Assembly (NCBI GenBank): GCA_947450365.1
Contig: CANFVE010000027.1
Span: 1 to 37,023 of the forward strand
Length of the DNA stretch: 37,023 nucleotides
Source of the DNA: Cytophagaceae bacterium
Lineage (GTDB): Bacteria > Bacteroidota > Bacteroidia > Cytophagales > Spirosomataceae
Reading direction: 5' to 3'
Both the position numbers and the translations under genes were made by a program. The notes below the pieces were generated by a model, which saw nothing but the letters and a program-made list of their open reading frames with translations, searched no databases and had not been told where the DNA came from. Positions 8,985 through 15,936 of the stretch are shown here, one piece after another (position 1 is the stretch's first letter; each line of letters starts with the position of its first letter).

Positions 8985-10475
8985 ATGAAACAGATCCATC
9001 CTACATTGCTCCGATTGCTCCTTTTCTTGGTTAGTTTTCAAGCCTTCACGAAAGATTACATCGTTTCGGATTTCGGTGCTAAAAACGACGGCATCACCTT
9101 GAACACCTGCTCCATCCAAAAGGCAATTGATTTTATCCATGAACATGGCGGCGGCCGACTGGTTTTCGAATCCGGCAACTACGTCACGGGTAGCATCTAT
9201 TTAAAATCAAATGTGACCCTGCAGCTGGATTATGGTGCAACGATTTTGGGCTCAACAAATCCTTTTGATTATGTCAAAGACAAAAAAATCGGTTGGATGT
9301 CCATGATTTTTGCGGTGAATCAAGAAAACATTGGCATCACGGGAAAAGGCACGATTAATGGCCGTGGATTTATTACGGCGAACAATATGGTGAATTATAT
9401 TCATCGGGGGGTCTACACGGATCCGTTGAAATATGATCGCCCGAATGAAACCAATCGCCCACAAAACATCTATTTCCGCGAATGCAAAAACATCGTCATT
9501 ACGGATATCACCTTGCGCGATCCAGCGAGCTGGAACCAGACCTATGATCAATGTAAAAATGTATATGTGAATCACATAACCGTGGACAGTAAATCCTATT
9601 GGAACAACGACGGAATCGATATCGTGGACTGCGACGGAGTCGTGATCAAAAACTCCTATTTTGATGCGGCGGACGATGTGATTTGTTTTAAGTCACATTC
9701 ACCGGATTTTTTCTGTCAAAATGTGGTGGTGGATAGTTGCGTGGGGAGGTCGAGTGCCAACGGCCTGAAGTTTGGCACCGTATCTCGCGGTGGATTTAAG
9801 AATTTCAAAGTAACCAATTTGACCATTTTTGATACCTTTCGTTCCGCGATAACCTTTGCCGCTGTGGATGGCGCAGAAATCGAAAACATTGTTGTGGATG
9901 GCGTGAGGTCCATCAATACGGGTAATGTCATCTATCTCCGCATCGGGGATCGCTGGGGAAAAGGGAAAAAGCCCTATATGAAAAACATTACAATATCGAA
10001 TGTATATGCGGAAATCCCGTTGGGGAAACCGGATGCTGGTTATAATTTTGAAGGTCCGATTGAGGATTTACCTCGCAATATTTCGCCAGCGAGCATTGTC
10101 GGTTTGCTCGAAAATAAGATCCAAAATGTAACCTTAAAAAATATCCACTTGGTGTATCCGGGCGGTGGAAATCCTTTGTATGCCAAACGCGGGTTAAGCC
10201 CGGCGGAATTAGATGGGGTTCCACAAATGCGCGATGCCTATCCGGAGTTTTCGCAGTTCAAAGAATTACCTGCGTGGGCTTTTTACGTTCGGCATGCCGA
10301 AGGCGTTCACTTTGAGAATGTTACTTTTACAGCGAACAAAAAAGATTATCGGCCGGCCGTCGTGCTAGATGATGTGCAAAACGCAAGCTTTAAACGCTTC
10401 GTGGTAGAGGAGCCGGAAAGTGCAGGGAAACAACAGGTTTTTCCTTATAAATCGAGTGCCATTCAACTCAATTGA
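8985..10475 (+). CDS. GH28 polygalacturonase-like pectin hydrolase (copy 2)
   Basis: A 496-residue paralogue of the upstream gene, similar along its whole length. It has a signal peptide (about 1-22) and the N-terminal motif FGAKNDGITLNT. Catalytic segments are NNDGID at 207-212 and ADD at 229-231, then SSANGLKFGT with the same missing GHG histidine. The C-terminal blocks EGPIEDLPRNISPASIVGL and FSQFKELPAW are shared with copy 1. Codon choice is visibly different from copy 1 in places where the protein is identical, so the duplication is old rather than recent. It is probably in one operon with copy 1 (3-nt gap) and copy 3 (11-nt gap). Substrate differences between copies cannot be read from sequence. 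Confidence 0.88.
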   Translation: MKQIHPTLLRLLLFLVSFQAFTKDYIVSDFGAKNDGITLNTCSIQKAIDFIHEHGGGRLVFESGNYVTGSIYLKSNVTLQLDYGATILGSTNPFDYVKDKKIGWMSMIFAVNQENIGITGKGTINGRGFITANNMVNYIHRGVYTDPLKYDRPNETNRPQNIYFRECKNIVITDITLRDPASWNQTYDQCKNVYVNHITVDSKSYWNNDGIDIVDCDGVVIKNSYFDAADDVICFKSHSPDFFCQNVVVDSCVGRSSANGLKFGTVSRGGFKNFKVTNLTIFDTFRSAITFAAVDGAEIENIVVDGVRSINTGNVIYLRIGDRWGKGKKPYMKNITISNVYAEIPLGKPDAGYNFEGPIEDLPRNISPASIVGLLENKIQNVTLKNIHLVYPGGGNPLYAKRGLSPAELDGVPQMRDAYPEFSQFKELPAWAFYVRHAEGVHFENVTFTANKKDYRPAVVLDDVQNASFKRFVVEEPESAGKQQVFPYKSSAIQLN

Positions 10476-10486
10476 TTTTAGCCCTT

Positions 10487-11239
10487 ATGAAAAATTTATT
10501 TGCTCACATATCCTTATTTTTTTTCCTTAGCCCGCTTGCCCTATGTGCGAAGGATTACAATGCATCTCTATTTGGCATCAAATCCGATGGGGTCACGCTG
10601 AATACCCAATCGATTCAAAAGGCGATCGATTTCATCCATGAAAAAGGGGGTGGAAAATTAGATTTTTATGTAGGTCGTTATTTAACCGGGTCGATTCGCT
10701 TGAAATCGAACGTGCAGATTGAATTAAAAGAAGGTGCGGTGCTCGTAGGGACAACGTCCATTCATGATTATTTGGCGGTGGAGGGAAAGAGGGGATTGAT
10801 TGTGGCGGAGGGACAAGAGCACATTGCGGTGTTTGGGAAAGGGGTCATTGAAGGCCAGGGCGCTGGACTTTTTGATGCCCTACAAAAACAAATTCAAAAG
10901 GGTTATTTAACCGAAAATGCGCAGGAGGCGAGTCCCGCGATTGTCTCATTGAGCCATTGTAAAGACATCCGAATCGAAGGGCTTCACCTGCAAAATGCCT
11001 GTGGAAACGCGCTCATTTTTTCGCATAGTCAAGCGATTCACATGAAGGATGTAGCTATTAAAAATAGGGCGCTTCCCTTATTAAATGGAATCGTTTTTAT
11101 GGCTTGTGAAGGCGTGCTTTGTCAAAAGCTTTTTATTGAAAGTTCGGGGAAGGAATTAAGTACGTCAGCGGATTGTAAGTCATTCACACTCGAGGGTTGT
11201 AAAAATGCGGCCGGGAAATTGTTGGTCTTTGGGAAATAA
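10487..11239 (+). CDS. Truncated GH28-like beta-helix protein without catalytic residues (copy 3)
   Basis: A 250-residue secreted protein with a signal peptide. It is closely similar to copy 1 over the first 75 or so mature residues (FGIKSDGVTLNT, then KGGGKLDFYVGRYLTGSI) but is only about half the family length. Where copies 1 and 2 have NNDGID, this protein reads LLNGIV, and the SDD segment is absent, so it cannot be a normal GH28 hydrolase. The frame is intact and ends in a clean stop, so it may be a pseudoenzyme (binding or helper protein) or an early decay product. The ATG at 10487 is chosen over a TTG at 10472 inside copy 2. The stop codon directly abuts the stop of the convergent SCO1 gene. 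Confidence 0.75.
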   Translation: MKNLFAHISLFFFLSPLALCAKDYNASLFGIKSDGVTLNTQSIQKAIDFIHEKGGGKLDFYVGRYLTGSIRLKSNVQIELKEGAVLVGTTSIHDYLAVEGKRGLIVAEGQEHIAVFGKGVIEGQGAGLFDALQKQIQKGYLTENAQEASPAIVSLSHCKDIRIEGLHLQNACGNALIFSHSQAIHMKDVAIKNRALPLLNGIVFMACEGVLCQKLFIESSGKELSTSADCKSFTLEGCKNAAGKLLVFGK

Positions 11240-11869
11240 TTAGTCCAACAACGCCTTCATATCCTCTATGCATTGGTCGGCCTCCAAAGGCAGTGTACCA
11301 TTATAAATCCCGCGGATTCGCCCTTTTTGATCCACCAAAATCAGATGTTCGGTGTGCAAAAACTCTTTGCTGTCTTTGTTGTAGCCGATCGATTCCTCCG
11401 CGAAAAATGATCTTCGGGCAAGGGAATATATCGCATCTTTTTTGCCTGTTAAAAGGGACCATTGGCCCGAGGAAATCCCGTATTTAGTTCCAAATTTTTG
11501 GAGCGTTTTTACGTCGTCGATCCATGGGGTAACACTAAAGGAAAGGAGTGCAACGTGTGGGTTTCCGCGAAATGCGTTGGCGATGCGTTTCATTTGGGCG
11601 GTCATGTCGGGGCAAATATTGCTGCAGCGCGTAAAAATAAAATTGGCCACATATCCTTTTCCTTGGAGTGTTTTGCTTTCGAATAAGGTGCTGTCTTGCT
11701 TATAAAAAGCAAAGGGCTTAATGCGGTGGGTGATTTGTTGGGCTGCGTCAGCTTCAGACAAAAAATGAGGGGTAAAATCGGGCTCGTTGTAAAAGGGAAT
11801 TTTGGATACATTGGTATCTGAGCAGGCAAAACAGAAGGAGATAAGACTAATTAGCCAGTAATTTTTCAT
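11240..11869 (-). CDS. SCO1/SenC family copper chaperone lipoprotein
   Basis: A 209-residue thioredoxin-fold protein anchored as a lipoprotein (FACSD, lipid cysteine 16). It carries the SCO copper site: Cys82 and Cys86 in TRCSNICPDM plus a histidine in LHTEHLILVD (172 or 175). The context SVTPWIDD is also typical of SCO proteins. Its role is to deliver copper, or act as a thiol reductase, for assembly of the CuA site of cytochrome oxidase. It is the last gene of a three-lipoprotein operon and overlaps the preceding gene by 23 nt. The start was taken as ATG 11869 instead of the adjacent TTG at 11872. The stop abuts that of the third GH28 gene, with no space for a terminator. Confidence 0.88.
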   Translation of the reverse strand: MKNYWLISLISFCFACSDTNVSKIPFYNEPDFTPHFLSEADAAQQITHRIKPFAFYKQDSTLFESKTLQGKGYVANFIFTRCSNICPDMTAQMKRIANAFRGNPHVALLSFSVTPWIDDVKTLQKFGTKYGISSGQWSLLTGKKDAIYSLARRSFFAEESIGYNKDSKEFLHTEHLILVDQKGRIRGIYNGTLPLEADQCIEDMKALLD

Positions 11870-12257
11870 CAATATTCTTGCAGTTTTTGGTGCCTAATAA
11901 TCCGTAGCGACGGCCGTGGATCAACACAAAGTTCGACCGAATTTTTCCATTCGCATGCCACATTTTTTGTATGCCGTCTTCTTGGCCATTTTTATAATGA
12001 GCGAGGTGAAATAATTGACCATTTTCTGCCCATTCTTTAAGTTCGCCTTCGCAGGCATCGTTGACCGCCACATACTCAAATCGCTTATTTCCATTCTCCC
12101 AATACGCCGTTTGCAATCCATGTTTTACCCCCTTCCTCATGTGCCGAATTTCCATGATTTTGCCGGAGGGGAAATACTTCTTTTCCACCTGAGGGATGGC
12201 TGCAGATTCTGGGTTTGAACAACTCGCCAGCAAAAGAAAAATGAACACGTATTTCAT
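11847..12257 (-). CDS. MORN/YwqK-repeat lipoprotein
   Basis: A 136-residue lipoprotein (LLLASCS) made of repeated short hairpins of the MORN-variant/YwqK type: YFPSGKIMEIRHMRKG, HGLQTAYWENGNKRF, GELKEWAENGQLFHLAHYKNG and DGIQKMWHANGKIRS. Proteins of this group are often labelled toxin-antitoxin YwqK antitoxin, but nothing here suggests a toxin pair. The start codon overlaps the stop of the YHYH gene in the sequence TGATG, and the 3' end overlaps the SCO1 gene by 23 nt, so all three are probably translationally coupled. A structural or binding role at the outer membrane is the likeliest guess. No enzymatic residues are seen. Confidence 0.75.
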   Translation of the reverse strand: MKYVFIFLLLASCSNPESAAIPQVEKKYFPSGKIMEIRHMRKGVKHGLQTAYWENGNKRFEYVAVNDACEGELKEWAENGQLFHLAHYKNGQEDGIQKMWHANGKIRSNFVLIHGRRYGLLGTKNCKNIDEKLLAN

Positions 12258-13015
12258 CAGGGAGCTAGGGAACCAGGGCTTCCATAAAAGCCATTTCCAT
12301 TTAAGTAGGGTGCTTCGCCCGTCAGGTGGTAATGGTAGATGCCCGCGGGAAAATCCACAGTCGCATGCGTATGACCATGGTAGACGTCCAGGTTTGCATT
12401 CGTTACGGCGGCGCCTGTTTCTTCTTGGGGGCCATAGACCGGAAATCCGTCGAGCAGAAATCCCATCAGGCCGGATTTTGTAGATTTAACGGTGGTTAAT
12501 TGCAGGGGTTCGACGTGGTAATGGTATACCCCGGACTGCTGGGGATGACCATAAAACTGATCAAAACTTGCCATTTCCCCTTTTAATTCTTGGTTGTTAG
12601 GGCCCGCATATTGATTAAAAAAAGGTACGCCATTCAATGCAATTCCGATGGGGCCGAGGGGTGTCGCGGCATGGTTCGTCGCGACTTTGGGATTTAATGG
12701 GATTTTAATCGTGGCGGATTGTTCGACGATGGAATTCGGATTTTTTGTAAAATTCAGGCCACCAAAGGTCGTCCCGGAATAGCTTTGAAATAGTGCATTG
12801 GTTGAGGGGTAGTAGGGGCTTTTGTGGTCGGGTAAGCCGTTGCTTTTGATGATGATATAGGTTCCGTCGCTGGTGATGCTGGAGGCGCCATATATTTTTT
12901 TATAGACGGCGGGGACGTTTGTATCGGTGGGGGTACTTGGGCTGATGGCTGTTTCTTCTTTAGAACATGCAAAAATGGTCGATACGAATAATAAATAGAT
13001 AAGGCGAATGTGCAT
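12257..13015 (-). CDS. YHYH-domain lipoprotein
   Basis: A 252-residue lipoprotein (TIFACSK, lipid cysteine 17). It carries the YHYH domain, with two exact YHYH motifs at 164-167 (SGVYHYHVEP) and 227-230 (AGIYHYHLTG). Around them are GPIGIALNGVPFF, GLMGFLLDGFPVYGP and DVYHGHTHATVDFP. The paired His-Tyr-His sites and the HGHTH stretch could bind a metal, though the domain has no established function. As the first gene of an operon ending in a SCO1 copper protein, a role in copper handling is a reasonable inference. The gene is divergent from the GNAT gene, and no perfect -7 box was found for it. Confidence 0.82.
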   Translation of the reverse strand: MHIRLIYLLFVSTIFACSKEETAISPSTPTDTNVPAVYKKIYGASSITSDGTYIIIKSNGLPDHKSPYYPSTNALFQSYSGTTFGGLNFTKNPNSIVEQSATIKIPLNPKVATNHAATPLGPIGIALNGVPFFNQYAGPNNQELKGEMASFDQFYGHPQQSGVYHYHVEPLQLTTVKSTKSGLMGFLLDGFPVYGPQEETGAAVTNANLDVYHGHTHATVDFPAGIYHYHLTGEAPYLNGNGFYGSPGSLAP

Positions 13016-13078
13016 AGCTTGATTTTGATGAAAAGAAGAAATTGGTTAGATATATAACGATGTGAATTTATAAAAAAA

Positions 13079-13086
13079 TATCTTTG
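13079..13086 (+). promoter_or_regulatory. -7 box TATCTTTG, leaderless position
   Basis: A perfect TAnnTTTG match ends 4 nt before the ATG of the acetyltransferase at 13091. The predicted transcription start coincides with the start codon, so the mRNA should have no leader. No TTG lies at the usual -33 spacing. Confidence 0.55.
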
Positions 13087-13090
13087 GCCT

Positions 13091-13627
13091 ATGAAAAATG
13101 TGGCGATAATAAAAATACGTTTGGGAGAGGAGAAAAAATTACAGAAAATAAGTCGGCAGACGTTTCATGAAACGTTTGCGGATCAGAATTCTGTGGAGAA
13201 TATGATGAGGTATTTGGAGGAGGGATTTTCGTTGGAAAAATTACGAGACGAAATTCAGGATCCTCGTTCGGCCTTTTATTTCGTGACGGACGGAAATGAG
13301 CCCATGGGATATTTAAAACTAAATTTGGCGAACGCCCAAACGGAATTACAGGAGCTTGGTGGAATGGAAATCGAGCGCATTTATGTCTTAAAATCTGAAC
13401 AAGGAAAAGGGTTTGGGAATCTTCTTTTTAACAAAGCTTTGGAAATCGCGGTGGCAAATGGGGCAACATATATTTGGTTAGGCGTATGGGAGAAAAATCT
13501 GCCTGCAATTGAATTTTATAAGAAAAAGGGAATGGAAGTTTTTGATTCGCATGTGTTTCCGTTGGGAGATGAGGAGCAGTTGGATTACCTCATGCGCCGA
13601 CCGGTTCGGCTTCCTATTGAGTCATAA
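13091..13627 (+). CDS. GNAT family N-acetyltransferase (PaiA/spermidine acetyltransferase-like)
   Basis: A 178-residue GNAT-fold acetyltransferase. The acetyl-CoA pyrophosphate loop reads SEQGKGFGNLLF (about residues 103-114), matching the Q/R-x-x-G-x-G/A motif, after strand MEIERIYVL. The C-terminal half has IWLGVWEKNLPAIEFYKKKGMEVF, a typical motif B. The N-terminal part (TFHETFADQNSVENM) resembles the PaiA/spermidine-spermine acetyltransferase group. It transfers acetyl from acetyl-CoA to a small amine, and the precise acceptor is unknown. It forms a single-gene unit. A -7 box ends 4 nt before the ATG, suggesting a leaderless message. Confidence 0.85.
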   Translation: MKNVAIIKIRLGEEKKLQKISRQTFHETFADQNSVENMMRYLEEGFSLEKLRDEIQDPRSAFYFVTDGNEPMGYLKLNLANAQTELQELGGMEIERIYVLKSEQGKGFGNLLFNKALEIAVANGATYIWLGVWEKNLPAIEFYKKKGMEVFDSHVFPLGDEEQLDYLMRRPVRLPIES

Positions 13628-13667
13628 AATGTCTAATTGCCGAAGACGGAAATACTCAAAAAATAAA

Positions 13668-13675
13668 TATTTTTG
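13668..13675 (+). promoter_or_regulatory. -7 box TATTTTTG
   Basis: A perfect TAnnTTTG match 17 nt before the DUF4287 ATG, predicting a leader of about 12 nt. It lies in the short gap after the acetyltransferase gene, so the small gene can be transcribed on its own. Confidence 0.45.
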
Positions 13676-13692
13676 TTTTAAAAAATCTGCAT

Positions 13693-13911
13693 ATGTCATT
13701 TGAAGCATACCTAACAAACATCGAAACGAAGACGGGAAAGAGCCCAGGGGATCTCGTCAAATTGGCCGAAGGAAAAGGGTTTTTCCAACAGGGAGAATTA
13801 GTAAAATCTGTCAAAGCAAATGACGTAACGAATTGGTTAAAAGAGGAATATGAGTTAGGCCACGGCCATTGCATGGCCGTTTGGGCTTATTTTAAAGGGA
13901 AACGAGATTAG
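13693..13911 (+). CDS. DUF4287 small protein
   Basis: A 72-residue cytoplasmic protein that fits DUF4287: FEAYLTNIETKTGKSP, then KANDVTNWLKEEYELGHGHCMAVWAYFKG. The HGHCMAVWA segment near the C-terminus is the hallmark. Members are found alone or fused to DUF5655. Some sit near acetyltransferases, but no biochemical role is known. The gene has its own -7 box and is closed by a perfect 14-bp bidirectional hairpin. Confidence 0.85.
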   Translation: MSFEAYLTNIETKTGKSPGDLVKLAEGKGFFQQGELVKSVKANDVTNWLKEEYELGHGHCMAVWAYFKGKRD

Positions 13912-13916
13912 AGAAA

Positions 13917-13950
13917 CGAAAAAAGAGGCCGAGAATGGCCTCTTTTTTCG
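13917..13950. terminator. Bidirectional hairpin terminator, 14-bp perfect stem
   Basis: Arms 13917-13930 and 13937-13950 pair perfectly (core GAGGCC/GGCCTC) around the loop GAGAAT, with A runs on the left arm and T runs on the right arm. It separates the DUF4287 gene from the convergent secreted-protein gene and can end both transcripts. Confidence 0.85.
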
Positions 13951-13975
13951 TTTTACAGGGGAAAAATCCTCTTGC

Positions 13976-14386
13976 TTATTGAACTAACCAATCGGTATAT
14001 CCACCGGATAAAGTACCTAATTTGGCAAATTCATCATTCACTGGCTTCATTTTCGCTTCAGCTGCTTTCCCGCCTGCATTTAATTTCCCGTCTGCGCCAT
14101 AATATTTATTCCGAGTCGCTTCGTTTTTGTAAATAACGATCATGCCCAATTTACTCTTGCCAGCTTCTCCACGAACGAATTTCATCATGTGGGCTTCGCA
14201 AGTATAGGCCGCATTGGAGGCTGGAATCCATTTGCTATTAATAAAGTCTTCCACTTGTTTTTGGGTGGTATTGCCGTTTAATTTCACGGTAAATGTGTGT
14301 ACACCGACTAAGGCTCCTTTAGGAATTGATTGACTGATGGCTGCATGGCTAATCATCACAAAAGCCGCCAATAATAAGTTTTTCAT
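13976..14386 (-). CDS. Secreted protein of unknown function
   Basis: A 136-residue protein with a clear signal peptide (MKNLLLAAFVMISHAAISQ). The mature part begins IPKGALVGVHTFTVKLNGNTT, followed by QVEDFINSKWIPA, EAHMMKFVRG, KLGMIVIYKNEATRNKYY and ends GGYTDWLVQ. The spacing of strands and helices suggests a dimeric alpha/beta-barrel-like fold, but I do not recognise the family. The ATG at 14386 is preferred to an extension to 14485, because a perfect -7 box and spacer lie inside the extension. It is a single-gene unit, closed by the shared 14-bp hairpin. Confidence 0.7.
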   Translation of the reverse strand: MKNLLLAAFVMISHAAISQSIPKGALVGVHTFTVKLNGNTTQKQVEDFINSKWIPASNAAYTCEAHMMKFVRGEAGKSKLGMIVIYKNEATRNKYYGADGKLNAGGKAAEAKMKPVNDEFAKLGTLSGGYTDWLVQ

Positions 14387-14409
14387 ATGAATAATGTTTA
14401 GAATGAAAA

Positions 14410-14438
14410 CAAATATAAATCTCTTTTCGAAACTACAA
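14410..14438 (-). promoter_or_regulatory. Promoter TTG-N18-TATATTTG
   Basis: On the minus strand, TTG (14438-14436), an 18-nt spacer and TATATTTG (14417-14410) form a good Bacteroidota promoter. The leader to the ATG at 14386 would be about 18-20 nt. Its presence rules out the longer reading frame that starts upstream. Confidence 0.6.
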
Positions 14439-14491
14439 GTGAATTTTTTATAAATTTTTAATGAAATGCGATAAGCAAAACCCACAAAAAA

Positions 14492-14518
14492 ACCTCTTAT
14501 TGGTTGACAGAAGAGGTC
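14492..14518 (-). terminator. Terminator hairpin of the HxlR gene
   Basis: A 7-bp stem (acctctt / aagaggt) around a 12-nt loop. On the minus strand it is followed directly by a run of eight T, as in an intrinsic terminator. It lies about 25 nt after the HxlR-family stop codon. Confidence 0.7.
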
Positions 14519-14541
14519 TTCAAAATGGCTCCAAAATAATA

Positions 14542-14988
14542 TTATATGACGATATTTCGGCGAAATTGTTTGTAGTTAAAAATGATTTCGTTCATGTAAT
14601 TTTCCTTATCATTTTTCATGCGCGTTTTCACGTCTTTAGTATAGGTGCTGCCTAAATGATCGTAATAAAACTTTGTGGTAAAGACCATTAATTCCACCAT
14701 AAAAGGGAGCGTTTCCATTCCTTTTTTTTCTAAAAAATAATAGACGCTTTTTTTGTTATGTACTCCTTTGTGTCGACTAATAAAACCCAAGGCTTCCAAT
14801 TTTTTCAACCGATTGGAAAGCATTTTGCTGGGCATGGCTTCTGGAGATTCTTTGAATTCGTTGAAAAGCGTTTTAAAACCAAAAAGCATGTCCCTCATGA
14901 TCAGCAAAGACCACTTATCCCCAAGCACGTCTAAGCCCGTGGCCATGGGACATAACGACCGAAACGTAACGGTTAATTCTTTTTCCAT
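14542..14988 (-). CDS. HxlR-family winged-helix transcriptional regulator
   Basis: A 148-residue MarR/HxlR-type winged-helix DNA-binding protein. Family signatures are CPMATGLDVLGDKWSLLIMRDMLFG at the N-terminus (the conserved Cys at 13), then FNEFKESPEAMPSKMLSNRLKKLEALGFI, which is the recognition helix region, and a wing around KKSVYYFLEKKG. Members usually repress or activate a divergent neighbour and some sense redox or aldehydes through the cysteine. The divergent gene here encodes a DUF2200 protein, and the two share an 82-nt promoter region. The ATG at 14988 is used because the upstream TTG at 15000 has no support. Confidence 0.88.
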   Translation of the reverse strand: MEKELTVTFRSLCPMATGLDVLGDKWSLLIMRDMLFGFKTLFNEFKESPEAMPSKMLSNRLKKLEALGFISRHKGVHNKKSVYYFLEKKGMETLPFMVELMVFTTKFYYDHLGSTYTKDVKTRMKNDKENYMNEIIFNYKQFRRNIVI

Positions 14989-15041
14989 CCTACTTATCAA
15001 GTACGTAAATATACGCCCTTAAGCGATTTAATAAAAATTTA

Positions 15042-15049
15042 TATCTTTG
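15042..15049 (+). promoter_or_regulatory. -7 box TATCTTTG in a divergent promoter region
   Basis: A perfect TAnnTTTG match 21 nt before the DUF2200 ATG at 15071. On the opposite strand a near-match, TATATTTA, lies about 25 nt upstream of the HxlR start. The two transcripts therefore start within one short shared region, where the HxlR protein may bind. Confidence 0.5.
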
Positions 15050-15070
15050 ACCACATCATTTTCAATTCAC

Positions 15071-15430
15071 ATGTCTAGAGGTAAATCCCATGATGAGCGC
15101 TTTGCGGAAATGACATTCGCATCTGTTTATCCGCTTTATTTGGCCAAAGTCGAGCGCAAAGGTCGAACTCAATCCGAATTAAATCAAGTAATCCAATGGC
15201 TTACGGGCTTTTCCGAGCAAGAAATGGATGATTTGATTGCGGAAAAATCAAACTTTGCGATCTTTTTCAAAAAAGCAAAACTTCACCCGAATGCATCAAA
15301 AATCACTGGCCTGATTTGTGGGTACCGGGTAGAGGAGATCAAAAATCCACTGACGCAAAAAGTGCGGTATCTTGACAAAATAGTGGATGAATTAGCTCAA
15401 GGGAAAAAAATGGAGAAAATTTTACGCTAG
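15071..15430 (+). CDS. DUF2200 family protein
   Basis: A 119-residue protein that matches DUF2200 along its whole length: SHDERFAEMTFASVYPLYLAKVERKGRT, QVIQWLTGF, HPNASKITGLICGYRVEEI and the conserved tail RYLDKIVDELAQGKKMEKILR. The function is unknown, and it is soluble and widespread in bacteria. The longer frame starting at a TTG at 15047 begins inside the -7 box, so the true start must be the ATG at 15071. It is divergent from an HxlR regulator, which may control it. An inverted repeat follows immediately after the stop. Confidence 0.88.
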   Translation: MSRGKSHDERFAEMTFASVYPLYLAKVERKGRTQSELNQVIQWLTGFSEQEMDDLIAEKSNFAIFFKKAKLHPNASKITGLICGYRVEEIKNPLTQKVRYLDKIVDELAQGKKMEKILR

Positions 15431-15432
15431 CT

Positions 15433-15467
15433 TACCTTTGGCAAACCGGGGAGGATTGCCAAAGGTA
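15433..15467. repeat. 12-bp perfect inverted repeat after the DUF2200 gene
   Basis: TACCTTTGGCAA (15433-15444) is repeated in inverse as TTGCCAAAGGTA (15456-15467) around an 11-nt centre. It begins 3 nt after the stop codon. No T run follows on the plus strand, so it may be a weak terminator, an mRNA-end stabilising hairpin or a protein-binding site. The stretch 15468-15638 beyond it holds nothing I can name. Confidence 0.6.
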
Positions 15468-15638
15468 GAGGAGAAATGGGACATTTTTTTAGGTTGAAAT
15501 CAGAAAATCAACTCATTGATCAAACTCATGCCAAATAACTGCTTAACGGATGCTGCCACTTTTTAATCCGCCCCAATCGCAACAAACCCATTGGAAATAC
15601 TTCCCACTTTGCCAAAAGAGCCCCCAATCTATTTCTTT

Positions 15639-15779
15639 CTATTTCGAGATCCAACCATCGAATATCCCAGATTTAATATCCGAATACCCATTGATTAACT
15701 CGATCACAATGGCGATAAGTAAAATAACCTTCCAATGCTTTTGAACCAATAATTTAAGGTCTGTAACAAAGTCTTTCAT
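15639..15779 (-). CDS. Small single-pass membrane protein (46 aa)
   Basis: A short frame from ATG 15779 to TAG 15639 encodes 46 residues. A charged amphipathic start, MKDFVTDLKLLVQKHWK, is followed by one hydrophobic segment, VILLIAIVIELI, and a polar tail, GYSDIKSGIFDGWISK. The pattern (amphipathic start, lysine cap, one membrane helix, short polar end) and the lack of any other gene in this 500-nt gap support a real product. Upstream lies TAGATTTA, one mismatch from the -7 box. The function is unknown. Confidence 0.55.
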   Translation of the reverse strand: MKDFVTDLKLLVQKHWKVILLIAIVIELINGYSDIKSGIFDGWISK

Positions 15780-15905
15780 ATCCTTGATTTTAACGTATTA
15801 CTAAATCTAACCCTATTTACCCCACTAAATAAATTCATTTCGTCGAAATCTTACCCATAAAACCGAAAAAATAGTTTTTCAATTTTTTAGTTTCAAAAAG
15901 ATATT

Positions 15906-15913
15906 TAAATTTG
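15906..15913 (+). promoter_or_regulatory. -7 box TAAATTTG
   Basis: A perfect TAnnTTTG match 23 nt before the DUF3237 gene's ATG, predicting a leader of about 18 nt. The sequence upstream is A/T-rich and has no clear TTG at -33. Confidence 0.5.
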
Positions 15914-15936
15914 CCTATCAAGAAACCACTTACCTT

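Noticed and set aside
11847-12257. Toxin-antitoxin function for the YwqK-like protein
   Set aside because: The family label is by association only. Here the gene is a lipoprotein in an operon with SCO1 and YHYH genes and no toxin is nearby.
15550-15744. 64-codon plus-strand frame in the gap before DUF3237
   Set aside because: It has no protein-like composition or promoter, and it overlaps the better-supported 46-aa minus-strand membrane peptide.
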